From Pseudomonas muyukensis (GTDB taxonomy: Bacteria; Pseudomonadota; Gammaproteobacteria; Pseudomonadales; Pseudomonadaceae), in contig NZ_CP077073.1 in NCBI RefSeq assembly GCF_019139535.1, forward strand, positions 3,872,501 through 3,936,500: a stretch of DNA of 64,000 nucleotides, in the 5' to 3' direction. Position 1 is the first letter of the stretch; the number at the start of each line of letters is the position of its first letter. The position numbers and the translations under genes are program-made. The notes under the pieces are model-generated. The model ran no database searches and was not told the origin of the DNA. It saw only the letters and a program-made list of their open reading frames with translations. Positions 8,834 to 16,459 of the stretch are shown here, one piece after another.

Positions 8834-9921
8834 GCCCGCGGCCTCGCCGCCAGCACGCTGGCATAGGCCGCGCTCAGGGTGGCCAATGCCCGGGCCGGGG
8901 CAAACTGCTGTTCGAAGCGCTGGCGCAACTGCCCACCCAGTATCGTGCGGCCCTGTCCGCTCAGGGCATCCGCCAGGGCATCGGCCATCGCGCGGGTGTC
9001 GCCGACCGCCGTCAGCCACGGGTACGCCTGCCCGCACACCCAGCGCGCACCGCTGGTCGCCGAGGCCACCAGCGGCCGGCCCCTGGCCGCCAGTTCCAGG
9101 AGCGCGACCGGCGCGCCTTCGAACAGTGAGCTCAGCACGAACACATCGGCACTGGCCGCCACCTCATCGATGCCACCGAAAGGTTCGAAGCCGCCGGCAA
9201 AATCCACCGATGCCTCGATGCCCAGCATCCGCGCCAGGTTTTCCAGGCGCCCACGGTCCTCGCCTTCGCCCCAGAGGCGCAAGCGGGCGCGTGGGCAGCG
9301 CTCAAGCAGCAAGGCGAAGGCCGCCAGCAGGAACTCCAGGCCCTTTTCCGCCGACAAGCGCGAAATGCACCCCACCACCTGCCCCGGCTCGCGCAGTGCC
9401 GAGACCTTGGCAGGCGCACTGAGCAAAGTGTTGGCCAGTACGCTGACGCGGCCACGGTAGGCGTAGTGTTCGTGAGCGTGAATGGCTGCATCGGGGTTGA
9501 GCACCAACAGCCCGTCGAGCTCATGCAAGCGTTGTTGCAACGTGTTTGGCAGCCACCAGCAGCGGGGGCTGAGGTCGGTAGGCTCCCAACCGATGACCGG
9601 CACCACCGTGCGCTGGTCCAGCCATGCCAGGCAATGGGCTTCGATGGGCATGAACTGGATCAGGTCGGCGGAGCGTGCCGCCAGCAGGCATGCCAGGGCG
9701 TCGGCCATGGCCGCCGGGCTGCCATGCGCATCCTGAACCAGGCTCAGGCCCTCGACCTGCAACAGTGCCCGCCATGCCGGGTGCACTTCAGGCCCGGTGA
9801 GCAAGCGCAGCCCGTGACCAGCGCCAACCACCAGCCGGGCAAAGGTCACGGCCGCATATTCACTGCCGCCCAAGCTGGCCAGCGAAGGCACCACCCAGAT
9901 CAGCTCCAGCGCAGGCTTCAT
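8830..9921 (-). CDS. GT4-family glycosyltransferase
   Basis: A 363-residue GT-B fold enzyme. The N-terminus has the acceptor-side glycine loop (SLASLGGSEY, about 13-22). The C-terminal half has GCISRLSAEKGLEFLLAAF and the retaining E-x7-E nucleotide-sugar motif in LFEGAPVALLELAARGRP. GT4 enzymes include BtrM/NeoM, which attach GlcNAc to 2-deoxystreptamine, and many O-antigen transferases. Its four-base coupling to the deacetylase suggests UDP-GlcNAc as donor, but this is inference. The ATG start overlaps the methyltransferase stop. No signal peptide or membrane segment is present. Confidence 0.87.
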   Translation of the reverse strand: MKPALELIWVVPSLASLGGSEYAAVTFARLVVGAGHGLRLLTGPEVHPAWRALLQVEGLSLVQDAHGSPAAMADALACLLAARSADLIQFMPIEAHCLAWLDQRTVVPVIGWEPTDLSPRCWWLPNTLQQRLHELDGLLVLNPDAAIHAHEHYAYRGRVSVLANTLLSAPAKVSALREPGQVVGCISRLSAEKGLEFLLAAFALLLERCPRARLRLWGEGEDRGRLENLARMLGIEASVDFAGGFEPFGGIDEVAASADVFVLSSLFEGAPVALLELAARGRPLVASATSGARWVCGQAYPWLTAVGDTRAMADALADALSGQGRTILGGQLRQRFEQQFAPARALATLSAAYASVLAARPRA

Positions 9922-10739
9922 GAGCGTATCAACTGGAAGAACCCGCCCTGCTCACCCGGCACGCCAGCAAGCTCGCGCCCGCAGCTGCACTCGACCGCGA
10001 AGCCCGCCCGTTGCGCGGCGTCGAGCAGTTCGGCATTGCTGTGGTTGCGCTGGCGGATGGTCTTCCAGTCGCGCCGCGCTTCGTGCCCATGGATATCGAT
10101 GAAACTGTACAGCTGGTGGCTGACCAGCCAGCGGCTTTCGGGGTCGTATTCCTCCCACCCCATCATCGCCACATGCAGTTGCCCCTGTTCGCCGGCGATG
10201 CCACCCGCCAGGCCATGGCTCTGCAGGGGCTTGGGGAATGGCGCCGCGGCCGCGGCCAGGCGGGCCGCCGAGCGTTCGCGCATATCGGTCAGCAACTGGC
10301 CGCCGGGGCGCAGCGCGGCATGGGCGATGGCCATGAAGCGCCGCAACTGGTCGAGGTCGAAATGGGTCACGAAATCATCGGCGGCCACCAGGGTATCGAA
10401 GGTCGACCGCAGGGGTTCGTCGAGCACACTGCCGTGGGCCCAGCTCAAGCGTGCCCGCAGCTCGGGCGCAAGGCCTTCCGCCTTGGCAGCCAGGTAGCCC
10501 AGCATCGCCTCGCTGATGTCCACCCCGTGCACCCGGTGGCCATCCTCCAGCAACGGCAGGGCCAGGCGCCCGGTGCCGCAGCCGATGTCCAGCACCTGGC
10601 GCGCAGGCCCGCGCAGTTGCTCGCGGTACCAGGCGATGGTGTTGGCGGAGTCGGCGTCCCCGGCGCTGGCATCGAACAAGGCCGGGTCGTAGAAGTTCGC
10701 CAGCCAGGGCGGGTCGAGGGTCATGTCGCGAAGGTTCAT
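9918..10739 (-). CDS. Class I SAM-dependent methyltransferase
   Basis: A 273-residue protein starting MNLRDMTLDPPWLANFYDPA. The SAM-binding motif I is VLDIGCGTGRLALPLLEDG (about 48-66), followed by VHGVDISEAML (motif II). It looks like a small-molecule O- or N-methyltransferase and not an rRNA or DNA methylase, since no NPPY-type motif or extra RNA-binding domain is seen. The start is fixed by the ATGA overlap with the radical SAM gene, and the end overlaps the GT4 start. It may methylate a sugar or cyclitol intermediate made by the neighbouring enzymes. Confidence 0.87.
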   Translation of the reverse strand: MNLRDMTLDPPWLANFYDPALFDASAGDADSANTIAWYREQLRGPARQVLDIGCGTGRLALPLLEDGHRVHGVDISEAMLGYLAAKAEGLAPELRARLSWAHGSVLDEPLRSTFDTLVAADDFVTHFDLDQLRRFMAIAHAALRPGGQLLTDMRERSAARLAAAAAPFPKPLQSHGLAGGIAGEQGQLHVAMMGWEEYDPESRWLVSHQLYSFIDIHGHEARRDWKTIRQRNHSNAELLDAAQRAGFAVECSCGRELAGVPGEQGGFFQLIRS

Positions 10740-11794
10740 AGGGTCACCCGGTAGTTGGCCCACTCCGGCTCCAGCCAGTCTTCCAGGTCCATGTAGCGGC
10801 GCTCGTAGCACCAGTTGCAATCGGCGCACTGCTTGATGGCCGGCCCGCCCAGGCGTTGGTGGTGTTCGGCGCGCAACTGGCGCATCTCGGGGCCATTCCA
10901 GAAGGCCGCGAAACCGCCCTGCTGCCAGTCGCCGAAGGTGAACTCGTCGCGGCCGTTGAGGTGGTCGCAAAAACCCAGGCGCCCACGGCTGTTGATGTAG
11001 AGGTATTGCCAGGGATGGATGCAGACCTTGTTCACGGCGTGGGGCTGGATGCTGGCCGCGGACAGCGCCGCCGACAGCTCGAGTTGCAGGTGGTGCCGGC
11101 GCTGCAGCTGGGCGAGCCGCGCCATCACCGTGGCGACCTTTTCGCTGTGGTACTCCAGGCGGTTGGGGTCGTCATCGGGCGCCCACAGCGGTTCGAACTT
11201 GAACCGGCGTACGCCCAGTTCCATACCCAGGGTGACGATGGCTTCCAGTTCGTCGAGGTTGCGCCCGCTGACGGTCACGCACAGGTAGAGTTTTTCCGCC
11301 GGGTCATGCCCGGCCTCGCGCTGGGCCTCGGTGAGCAGGCACAGGTTGCCCAGCACCTGCCGAAGGTCGGCGCCACCACGCAGTTCGCGAAACAGCGGCG
11401 CCGTGGCGGCATCGAACGAAACACCAACGGTGATGCCTTCATGCCCCAGGCGTTGCCACAGCTGCGGTTTGCGCACCACCGCGTTGGTGATCAGCTTGAG
11501 CTTGACCGGATAGCCCAGCGCCACGTCCAGGTAGTCGAGAAAGCCAGGCACGATGGTGCTTTCGCCCCATCCACGCAAGTCGACGAATTCGGCGCTGGGA
11601 AACAACGCGGCTGCCATTTCCTTGAACATCGGCAGCGGCAGGATATTGCCCTTGACCGGGCTGCAACGACACATCGGGCAGACCAGGTTACAGCGGTCCG
11701 TCAACTCGACGTAAATTGCTCGCGGTAGTTCGGCATGGGTCACCGGATCACTGCAGGCACTTTTAAGCTGAATAAACTGAACATTATCAGTCAT
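10736..11794 (-). CDS. Radical SAM enzyme with auxiliary-cluster (twitch/SPASM-like) C-terminus
   Basis: A 352-residue protein with the radical SAM CxxxCxxC motif in CNLVCPMC (C35, C39, C42). The C-terminal region has a Cys pair separated by 17 residues (from CIHPWQYLYI to LGFC) and then CADCNWC, enough for one auxiliary iron-sulfur cluster. BtrN, the radical SAM 2-deoxy-scyllo-inosamine dehydrogenase, uses a similar C-x17-C plus CxxC arrangement (from memory). With the DOI synthase-like and aminotransferase genes in the same operon, an aminocyclitol dehydrogenase is the leading hypothesis. A SPASM-type peptide-modifying enzyme is the alternative, but no precursor peptide gene is visible. First gene of the leftward operon, with a weak Shine-Dalgarno (CAGGTC). 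Confidence 0.85.
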   Translation of the reverse strand: MTDNVQFIQLKSACSDPVTHAELPRAIYVELTDRCNLVCPMCRCSPVKGNILPLPMFKEMAAALFPSAEFVDLRGWGESTIVPGFLDYLDVALGYPVKLKLITNAVVRKPQLWQRLGHEGITVGVSFDAATAPLFRELRGGADLRQVLGNLCLLTEAQREAGHDPAEKLYLCVTVSGRNLDELEAIVTLGMELGVRRFKFEPLWAPDDDPNRLEYHSEKVATVMARLAQLQRRHHLQLELSAALSAASIQPHAVNKVCIHPWQYLYINSRGRLGFCDHLNGRDEFTFGDWQQGGFAAFWNGPEMRQLRAEHHQRLGGPAIKQCADCNWCYERRYMDLEDWLEPEWANYRVTL

Positions 11795-12160
11795 GACCTG
11801 ACGCCCCTACTTCCCTGTTTGTCCGTGGGACCAAGAATTTGACTATTCCCTAGCCTCGACGCCGAATACTTTCTGCCTGCCAGGCGCGCGGTGAAGTTCT
11901 ACGATAGCACTGGATTTCAGCGGCGCAATATTTTTCGAACCCATGAAAAAACCTACTAAAACCCTGCCGACCAACGGCACAAGAAGGGGCTTTAAGCCCT
12001 GCTAAGCTGGGCATTCAGCGCGCCGTCAACGTGCAAACAAACTTCATGATGACTAGTGCTTTTTATATAACTCCAAGACAATAAGCTTATCGCCAAGGCA
12101 GGGAATCCGCCCAAGTAAAAACCGCCTAGGATGGCGCTTGCATTGTGAGCCAGTCGCACA
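11795..12160. promoter_or_regulatory. Divergent intergenic region between glycan operon and hddA-like gene
   Basis: About 366 bases without a credible gene, clearly AT-richer than the surroundings, so promoters for both the leftward operon and the rightward heptose genes must lie here. A 6-bp-arm palindrome (GGGCTTTAAGCCC, 11987-11999) and an AT-rich tract with TTTTTATATAAC (near 12060) are visible. I see no JUMPstart/ops element. No exact promoter boxes are assigned. Confidence 0.5.
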
Positions 12161-13204
12161 ATGAATCACGCCCCACATACACAGTTGTATATTGGGAGTC
12201 GCTCACCCTTGATTATTACCCGCACGCCTTATCGCATTTCTTTCTTTGGCGGTGGCACGGATTATCCTGCCTGGTACAAAACCCATGGCGGCGCAGTACT
12301 GTCCACCGCCATCGACAAGTATTGCTATATCAGCTGCCGCCACCTGCCACCGTTCTTCGAACATCGGTTCCGCATTGCCTATTCCCGAATCGAGAACGTG
12401 ATGCACCCCCGCGAGATCGAACACCCTGCGGTGCGCGCGGTTTTGCAATACCTGGGCTGCGAGGACGGCCTGGAGATCCACGTCGACAGCGACCTGCCAG
12501 CCCGCTCGGGCATGGGCTCCAGTTCCGCCTTCACCGTCGGCCTGCTGCACGCGCTGAAGGCCCTGCAGGGCCACGCCATCGCCCGTGAAGCACTGGCCAG
12601 GCTGGCCCAGCATGTAGAACAGCAGGTCGTCGGTGAAAGCGTCGGCTCCCAGGACCAGATCGCCGCCGCGGTCGGCGGCTTCAACCGTATCGACTTCCTG
12701 CGCGGCGATGGCGGTTTCACCATCACCCCGGCCGATGTGCCAAGGCCTCGACTCGAGGCGCTGCAAGATCACTTGATGCTGTTCTTCACCGGGTTTTCCA
12801 GGATCGCGGCCAAAGTTGCCCAGTCGAAGATCGACAACCTGGGCAACCGTGTCGCTGAGCTCAACCGCCTCCATGCCATGGTCGACGAGGCACTCGCCAT
12901 CCTCCAGGGCCCGGGCCCCTTGGAGGCCGTTGGTGAGTTGCTGCATTGCAGCTGGCTGCTCAAGAAGAACCTGTCGAACCAGGTCAGCAATCAAGACATC
13001 GATCACCTCTACAGCATTGCCCGGTCGGCGGGCGCCATTGGCGGCAAGCTGCTGGGGGCCGGCGGTGGCGGCTTCATGCTGCTGTTCGTCCAACCCGAGC
13101 GGCAAGCCCAGGTCCGCGAAAGCCTGCGCGACCTTGTCCATGTGCCCTTCCGGTTCGAGCAGTCCGGCAGCCAACTGATGCGCTACCAGCCCAGCGCCCC
13201 CTGA
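12161..13204 (+). CDS. hddA: GHMP kinase, D-glycero-D-manno-heptose 7-phosphate kinase-like
   Basis: A 347-residue GHMP-superfamily kinase. The N-terminal ITRTPYRISFFGGGTDYPAW (about residues 19-38) is typical of the HddA branch, the ATP loop is DLPARSGMGSSSAFTVG (about 111-127), and the C-terminal motif is GGKLLGAGGGGFMLLF. HddA phosphorylates D-glycero-D-manno-heptose 7-phosphate at C1 on the way to GDP-heptose. The next gene encodes a matching nucleotidyltransferase 16 bases on, so the two form a small operon, divergent from the glycan operon. A fucose/L-glucose-type GHMP kinase is possible but less likely. The Shine-Dalgarno is weak. No later Met is in a good context. Confidence 0.85.
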   Translation: MNHAPHTQLYIGSRSPLIITRTPYRISFFGGGTDYPAWYKTHGGAVLSTAIDKYCYISCRHLPPFFEHRFRIAYSRIENVMHPREIEHPAVRAVLQYLGCEDGLEIHVDSDLPARSGMGSSSAFTVGLLHALKALQGHAIAREALARLAQHVEQQVVGESVGSQDQIAAAVGGFNRIDFLRGDGGFTITPADVPRPRLEALQDHLMLFFTGFSRIAAKVAQSKIDNLGNRVAELNRLHAMVDEALAILQGPGPLEAVGELLHCSWLLKKNLSNQVSNQDIDHLYSIARSAGAIGGKLLGAGGGGFMLLFVQPERQAQVRESLRDLVHVPFRFEQSGSQLMRYQPSAP

Positions 13205-13220
13205 TACAGGAGCGCAAGAC

Positions 13221-13940
13221 ATGTCCATACGTACCGCGGTGGTTCTGGCCGGAGGCCTGGGCACACGCTTGCGCAGCCTGGTCAGCGACGTACCCAAGCC
13301 GATGGCGCCCATCGCCGGCAGGCCGTTTCTGGAGTACCTGTTCGACTACTGGATCGACCAGGGCGTCGAGCGCTTCGTGCTCTCGGTCGGCTATCGCCAC
13401 GAAGCGATCGTCGAGCACTTCGCTGGACGCTACCGGGGTGCCACGCTGCACTATGCGCGGGAGCCGCAGCCCTTGGGCACAGGTGGCGGGTTGCTGATGG
13501 CGCTCGAACACCTGACCCAGGCCGACGAGCACTTCCTGCTGCTCAATGGCGACACCTGGTTCGCCCTGGACCTGGCCAGGTTTGAGCAATTTGCCGAGCA
13601 GCATCACGCAGACTGCTGCCTGGCGCTTCATCGCAATGGGGAACCCCGGCGCTACACGGGCATCACCCTGGATGACAAGGGTCACGTCCTGGGCTTTGCC
13701 CATGCCAGTGCCGATGCGCGGGCATGGATCAATGGCGGGGTCTACTGGATGCGCCGGGCGTGCCTGGAGGCCCTCGCTCATCGCGCCGGGCAGGCGCTGT
13801 CATTGGAGCAACAGTTGCTGCCGCAGTGGCTGGACAGCGGGTTGAATGTACTGGGCTTCGTGGCGTCGGGGCGGTTTATCGACATCGGGGTGCCCCATGA
13901 TTATCAGCGAGCGAGTGCGTTGATCAATGCGCCGCGTTAG
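13221..13940 (+). CDS. hddC: Sugar-1-phosphate nucleotidyltransferase, HddC-like guanylyltransferase
   Basis: A 239-residue nucleotidyltransferase with the signature VVLAGGLGTRLRS followed by DVPKPMAPI near the N-terminus, and DIGVPHDYQRA at the C-terminus, a form common in HddC and related heptose or GlcNAc-1-P transferases. It would activate heptose 1-phosphate from the kinase with GTP to give GDP-D-glycero-alpha-D-manno-heptose. AGGAG sits eight bases before ATG. No gmhA or gmhB homologue is next to it, so the earlier steps would come from the housekeeping LPS heptose pathway. Nucleotide specificity (GTP or another) cannot be decided from sequence alone. Confidence 0.82.
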   Translation: MSIRTAVVLAGGLGTRLRSLVSDVPKPMAPIAGRPFLEYLFDYWIDQGVERFVLSVGYRHEAIVEHFAGRYRGATLHYAREPQPLGTGGGLLMALEHLTQADEHFLLLNGDTWFALDLARFEQFAEQHHADCCLALHRNGEPRRYTGITLDDKGHVLGFAHASADARAWINGGVYWMRRACLEALAHRAGQALSLEQQLLPQWLDSGLNVLGFVASGRFIDIGVPHDYQRASALINAPR

Positions 13941-13971
13941 GGGTGCTCGACGAAGGTTTTGCAGTGTTCTT

Positions 13972-14005
13972 GAGATCGAGCGCCGCCCGCGCGGCGCTCG
14001 GTCTT
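13972..14005. terminator. Strong GC-rich hairpin between convergent genes
   Basis: A 13-bp stem (13974-13986 with 13991-14003, one G-T pair) with a 4-base loop sits between the rightward hddC-like gene and the leftward scoB-like gene. It has no U-tract on either side, so it is a terminator-like or REP-like structure and not a textbook intrinsic terminator. Confidence 0.5.
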
Positions 14006-14042
14006 GAGAGCGCTGCAACGCTGTCGACTGGCACCTACACCA

Positions 14043-14699
14043 TCAGAACGTCATTTCCTTGACATCATCCGGCACGATCAGCTTGCCGGCGGTCTTCTCG
14101 ATGATTTCCTCGACACTCACCCCCGGTGCGGTCTCGCGCAGGATGAACGCGCCGTTGTCGATCTCCAGGTACGCCAGGTCGGTCAGCACCTTGCGGATGC
14201 AGCCGGCACCGGTCAGCGGCAGGCTGCAGCGCGGCAGCAACTTGGACTCGCCGTCTTTCGAGGCGTGGGTCATGGTGACGATGATGTTGTCGGCACCGGC
14301 CACCAGGTCCATGGCGCCGCCCATGCCCTTGACCAGCTTGCCGGGGATCATCCACGAGGCGATGTTGCCTTCCACGTCAACCTCGAAAGCACCCAGCACG
14401 GTGAGGTCGACGTGGCCGCCACGGATCATGGCGAAGGATTGCGCCGAGTCGAAGATCGACGCGCCGCGGCGGGCGGTCACGGTCTGCTTGCCGGCGTTGA
14501 TCATGTCGGCGTCGAGGGTGCTTTCGGTGGGGAACTCGCCCATGCCCAGCAGGCCGTTTTCCGACTGCAGCATCACGTCCATGTCGGCAGGCACGTAGTT
14601 GGCCACCAAGGTGGGGATGCCGATCCCCAGGTTGACGTAGTAGCCGTCCTTCAGTTCACGGGCGACGCGTTGCGCCATTTGTTCGCGGGTCAATGCCAT
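14043..14699 (-). CDS. scoB: 3-oxoacid CoA-transferase, subunit B
   Basis: A 218-residue CoA-transferase family I subunit. The catalytic Glu is in QSENGLLGMG (E near residue 47), and ASWMIPGKLVKGMGGAMDLV is the characteristic glycine-rich segment. It pairs with the subunit A gene 35 bases upstream to move CoA from succinyl-CoA to acetoacetate or a related 3-oxoacid. The start at MALTREQMAQ is the only good Met near the subunit A stop. The sequence resembles ScoB/SCOT and not PcaJ of the beta-ketoadipate pathway, although that function cannot be excluded. Confidence 0.9.
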   Translation of the reverse strand: MALTREQMAQRVARELKDGYYVNLGIGIPTLVANYVPADMDVMLQSENGLLGMGEFPTESTLDADMINAGKQTVTARRGASIFDSAQSFAMIRGGHVDLTVLGAFEVDVEGNIASWMIPGKLVKGMGGAMDLVAGADNIIVTMTHASKDGESKLLPRCSLPLTGAGCIRKVLTDLAYLEIDNGAFILRETAPGVSVEEIIEKTAGKLIVPDDVKEMTF

Positions 14700-14734
14700 G
14701 GTCAGGATCTCTTTGTTGTTCTTGAGGGCGGCGC

Positions 14735-15433
14735 TCAGGCCTTGACGGTGCGCTTTTCGATGCGCTTCTCGAAGGTGCCGACAATGACCCGGTCGACATA
14801 GATGCCCGGGGTGTGGATCTCGCTGGGCAGCAACACGCCTGGCTCGACGATCTCCTCGACCTCGACCACGGTGATCTTGCCGGCGCTGGCGGCCAGGGGG
14901 TTGAAGTTCTGCGCGGTGTGGCGGTACACCACGTTGCCGTAGTGGTCGGCCTTCCAGCCCTTGACGATGGCGAAGTCGCCGGTGATCGACTCTTCGAGGA
15001 TGTACTTGCGGCCCTTGAACTCGCGCACTTCCTTGCCTTCGGCGACTGGGGTGCCGTAGCCGGTGGCGGTGAAGAAAGCCGGAATGCCGGCGCCGCCGGC
15101 GCGCATCTTCTCGGCCAGGGTGCCTTGGGGGGTAAGCTCGACTTCCAGCTCGCCGCTGAGCAACTGGCGCTCGAACTCGGCGTTTTCGCCCACGTAGGAG
15201 GCGATCATCTTGCGGATCTGCCGGTCCTCGAGCAGCACGCCCAGGCCGAAGCCGTCGACGCCGCAGTTGTTGGAGACCACGGTCAGGCCCTTGACCCCGC
15301 GGCGCTTGATCTCGGCGATGAGGTTCTCGGGGATGCCGCACAGGCCGAAGCCACCGGCCAGCACCGTCATGTCGTCGGTCAGGCCAGCCAGGGCCTGTTC
15401 ATAAGTTGCTACACGCTTGTCCAGTCCGGCCAT
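14735..15433 (-). CDS. scoA: 3-oxoacid CoA-transferase, subunit A
   Basis: A 232-residue CoA-transferase subunit, starting [18 protein letters not shown], with the glycine-rich [16 protein letters not shown] (about 25-40) and [12 protein letters not shown] motifs of the ScoA/SCOT alpha subunit. Together with the downstream subunit B it forms the acetoacetate-activating enzyme used in ketone body and 3-oxoacid use. The divergent LysR-type gene 120 bases away probably controls it. The intergenic strip is AT-rich and holds the likely LysR site. Confidence 0.9.
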   Translation of the reverse strand: MAGLDKRVATYEQALAGLTDDMTVLAGGFGLCGIPENLIAEIKRRGVKGLTVVSNNCGVDGFGLGVLLEDRQIRKMIASYVGENAEFERQLLSGELEVELTPQGTLAEKMRAGGAGIPAFFTATGYGTPVAEGKEVREFKGRKYILEESITGDFAIVKGWKADHYGNVVYRHTAQNFNPLAASAGKITVVEVEEIVEPGVLLPSEIHTPGIYVDRVIVGTFEKRIEKRTVKA

Positions 15434-15553
15434 GCTCAGTCGCCTTTTGTAGTTGTTGGAACCGTACGGTCATCTTCACTGTAGTCGACTGATTTGTTAA
15501 TTTTGTTTTCGTCATCGATTGATAATTTTTTCAAAACAAAGGTCGAGCCTGTC

Positions 15554-16459
15554 ATGAACGTCAAGCAGCTGCGTGCCTTCGTCACCGTGGCCAAGTACCA
15601 GAGTTTCGCCCAGGCCGGCGAGCACCTGCACGTGTCGCAACCGGCCCTGAGCCTGACCATCAAGGCCCTGGAGGACAACCTCGGCGGCGCCCTGCTCACC
15701 CGCACTACCCGCAGCGTCAGCCTGACGCCCGAGGGCGAGGTGCTGCTGCCCCTGGCCCGGCGCCTGCTGGCCGACTGGGACGACACCGAGGAGATGCTGC
15801 GCCAGCGCTTCACCCTGCAACTGGGCCGGGTGTCGGTGGCGGCCATGCCGGCGTTCGCTGGCAACCTGCTGCCGCAATCGCTGAAGGTGTTCCGCCAGCG
15901 TTATCCCAAGGTCAACGTCACCGTGCACGACGTGATCAACGAGCAGGTGCTGGAACTGGTGCGCCATCGCCGCGTCGAACTGGGCATTGGCTTTGAACCC
16001 GAAAGCAGCGAGGCACTGCGGTTCCACCCGTTGTACATGGACCGTTTCGTCGCCGTGGTGCCCGCCGACTCGCCACTGGCGCGCCAGCCGCAGGTGCGCT
16101 GGCAGGAACTGCTGGCCGAGGACTTCATCGCCCTGCAGCGGCCCTCGGCGGTGCGCTTGCTGCTCGAGCAGCACCTGGCCGCCGGCCATGGCAAGCTGGC
16201 GGTGGCCTTCGAGAGCCACCAGCTGGCGACCATCGGCCGCATGGTCGCCAGCGGCCTGGGCGTCAGCGCCGTGCCGGCCCTGTGCATCGAGCAGATGCAG
16301 CAGTTGGGCGCACGCTGCGTGCGGTTGGTCGAGCCCAGCGTCGAGCGGCGCATCGGCGTGATCGCCCTGAGCGATCACAATCTGTCGAAAGCCGCCGAGG
16401 CGCTGCTCGATGTCCTGCTTACCCATACCCACCCACAGGAGGTGATATGCGTTACCTGA
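15554..16459 (+). CDS. LysR-family transcriptional regulator
   Basis: A 301-residue LysR protein, MNVKQLRAFVTVAKYQSFAQ, with the winged-helix DNA-binding region at residues 1-60 and a type 2 periplasmic-binding-like effector domain after it. It is divergent from the scoAB-like genes and directly precedes, overlapping by 13 bases, an aldo/keto reductase gene. The usual LysR arrangement predicts that it activates scoAB in response to a ketoacid or a derivative. The ATG was preferred to the upstream Met at 15494, which would add 20 residues before the helix-turn-helix. Confidence 0.88.
   Translation: MNVKQLRAFVTVAKYQSFAQAGEHLHVSQPALSLTIKALEDNLGGALLTRTTRSVSLTPEGEVLLPLARRLLADWDDTEEMLRQRFTLQLGRVSVAAMPAFAGNLLPQSLKVFRQRYPKVNVTVHDVINEQVLELVRHRRVELGIGFEPESSEALRFHPLYMDRFVAVVPADSPLARQPQVRWQELLAEDFIALQRPSAVRLLLEQHLAAGHGKLAVAFESHQLATIGRMVASGLGVSAVPALCIEQMQQLGARCVRLVEPSVERRIGVIALSDHNLSKAAEALLDVLLTHTHPQEVICVT

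Noticed and set aside
9918..10739. rRNA methylase giving aminoglycoside self-resistance
   Set aside because: The protein has a generic SAM motif and small-molecule methyltransferase layout without features of 16S rRNA methylases.
14043..15341. A single 432-codon reading frame joining both CoA-transferase subunits
   Set aside because: The upstream part is out of frame with the real subunit A gene; a separate subunit A start (15433), stop (14735) and subunit B start (14699) explain the region, so it is not a fusion.
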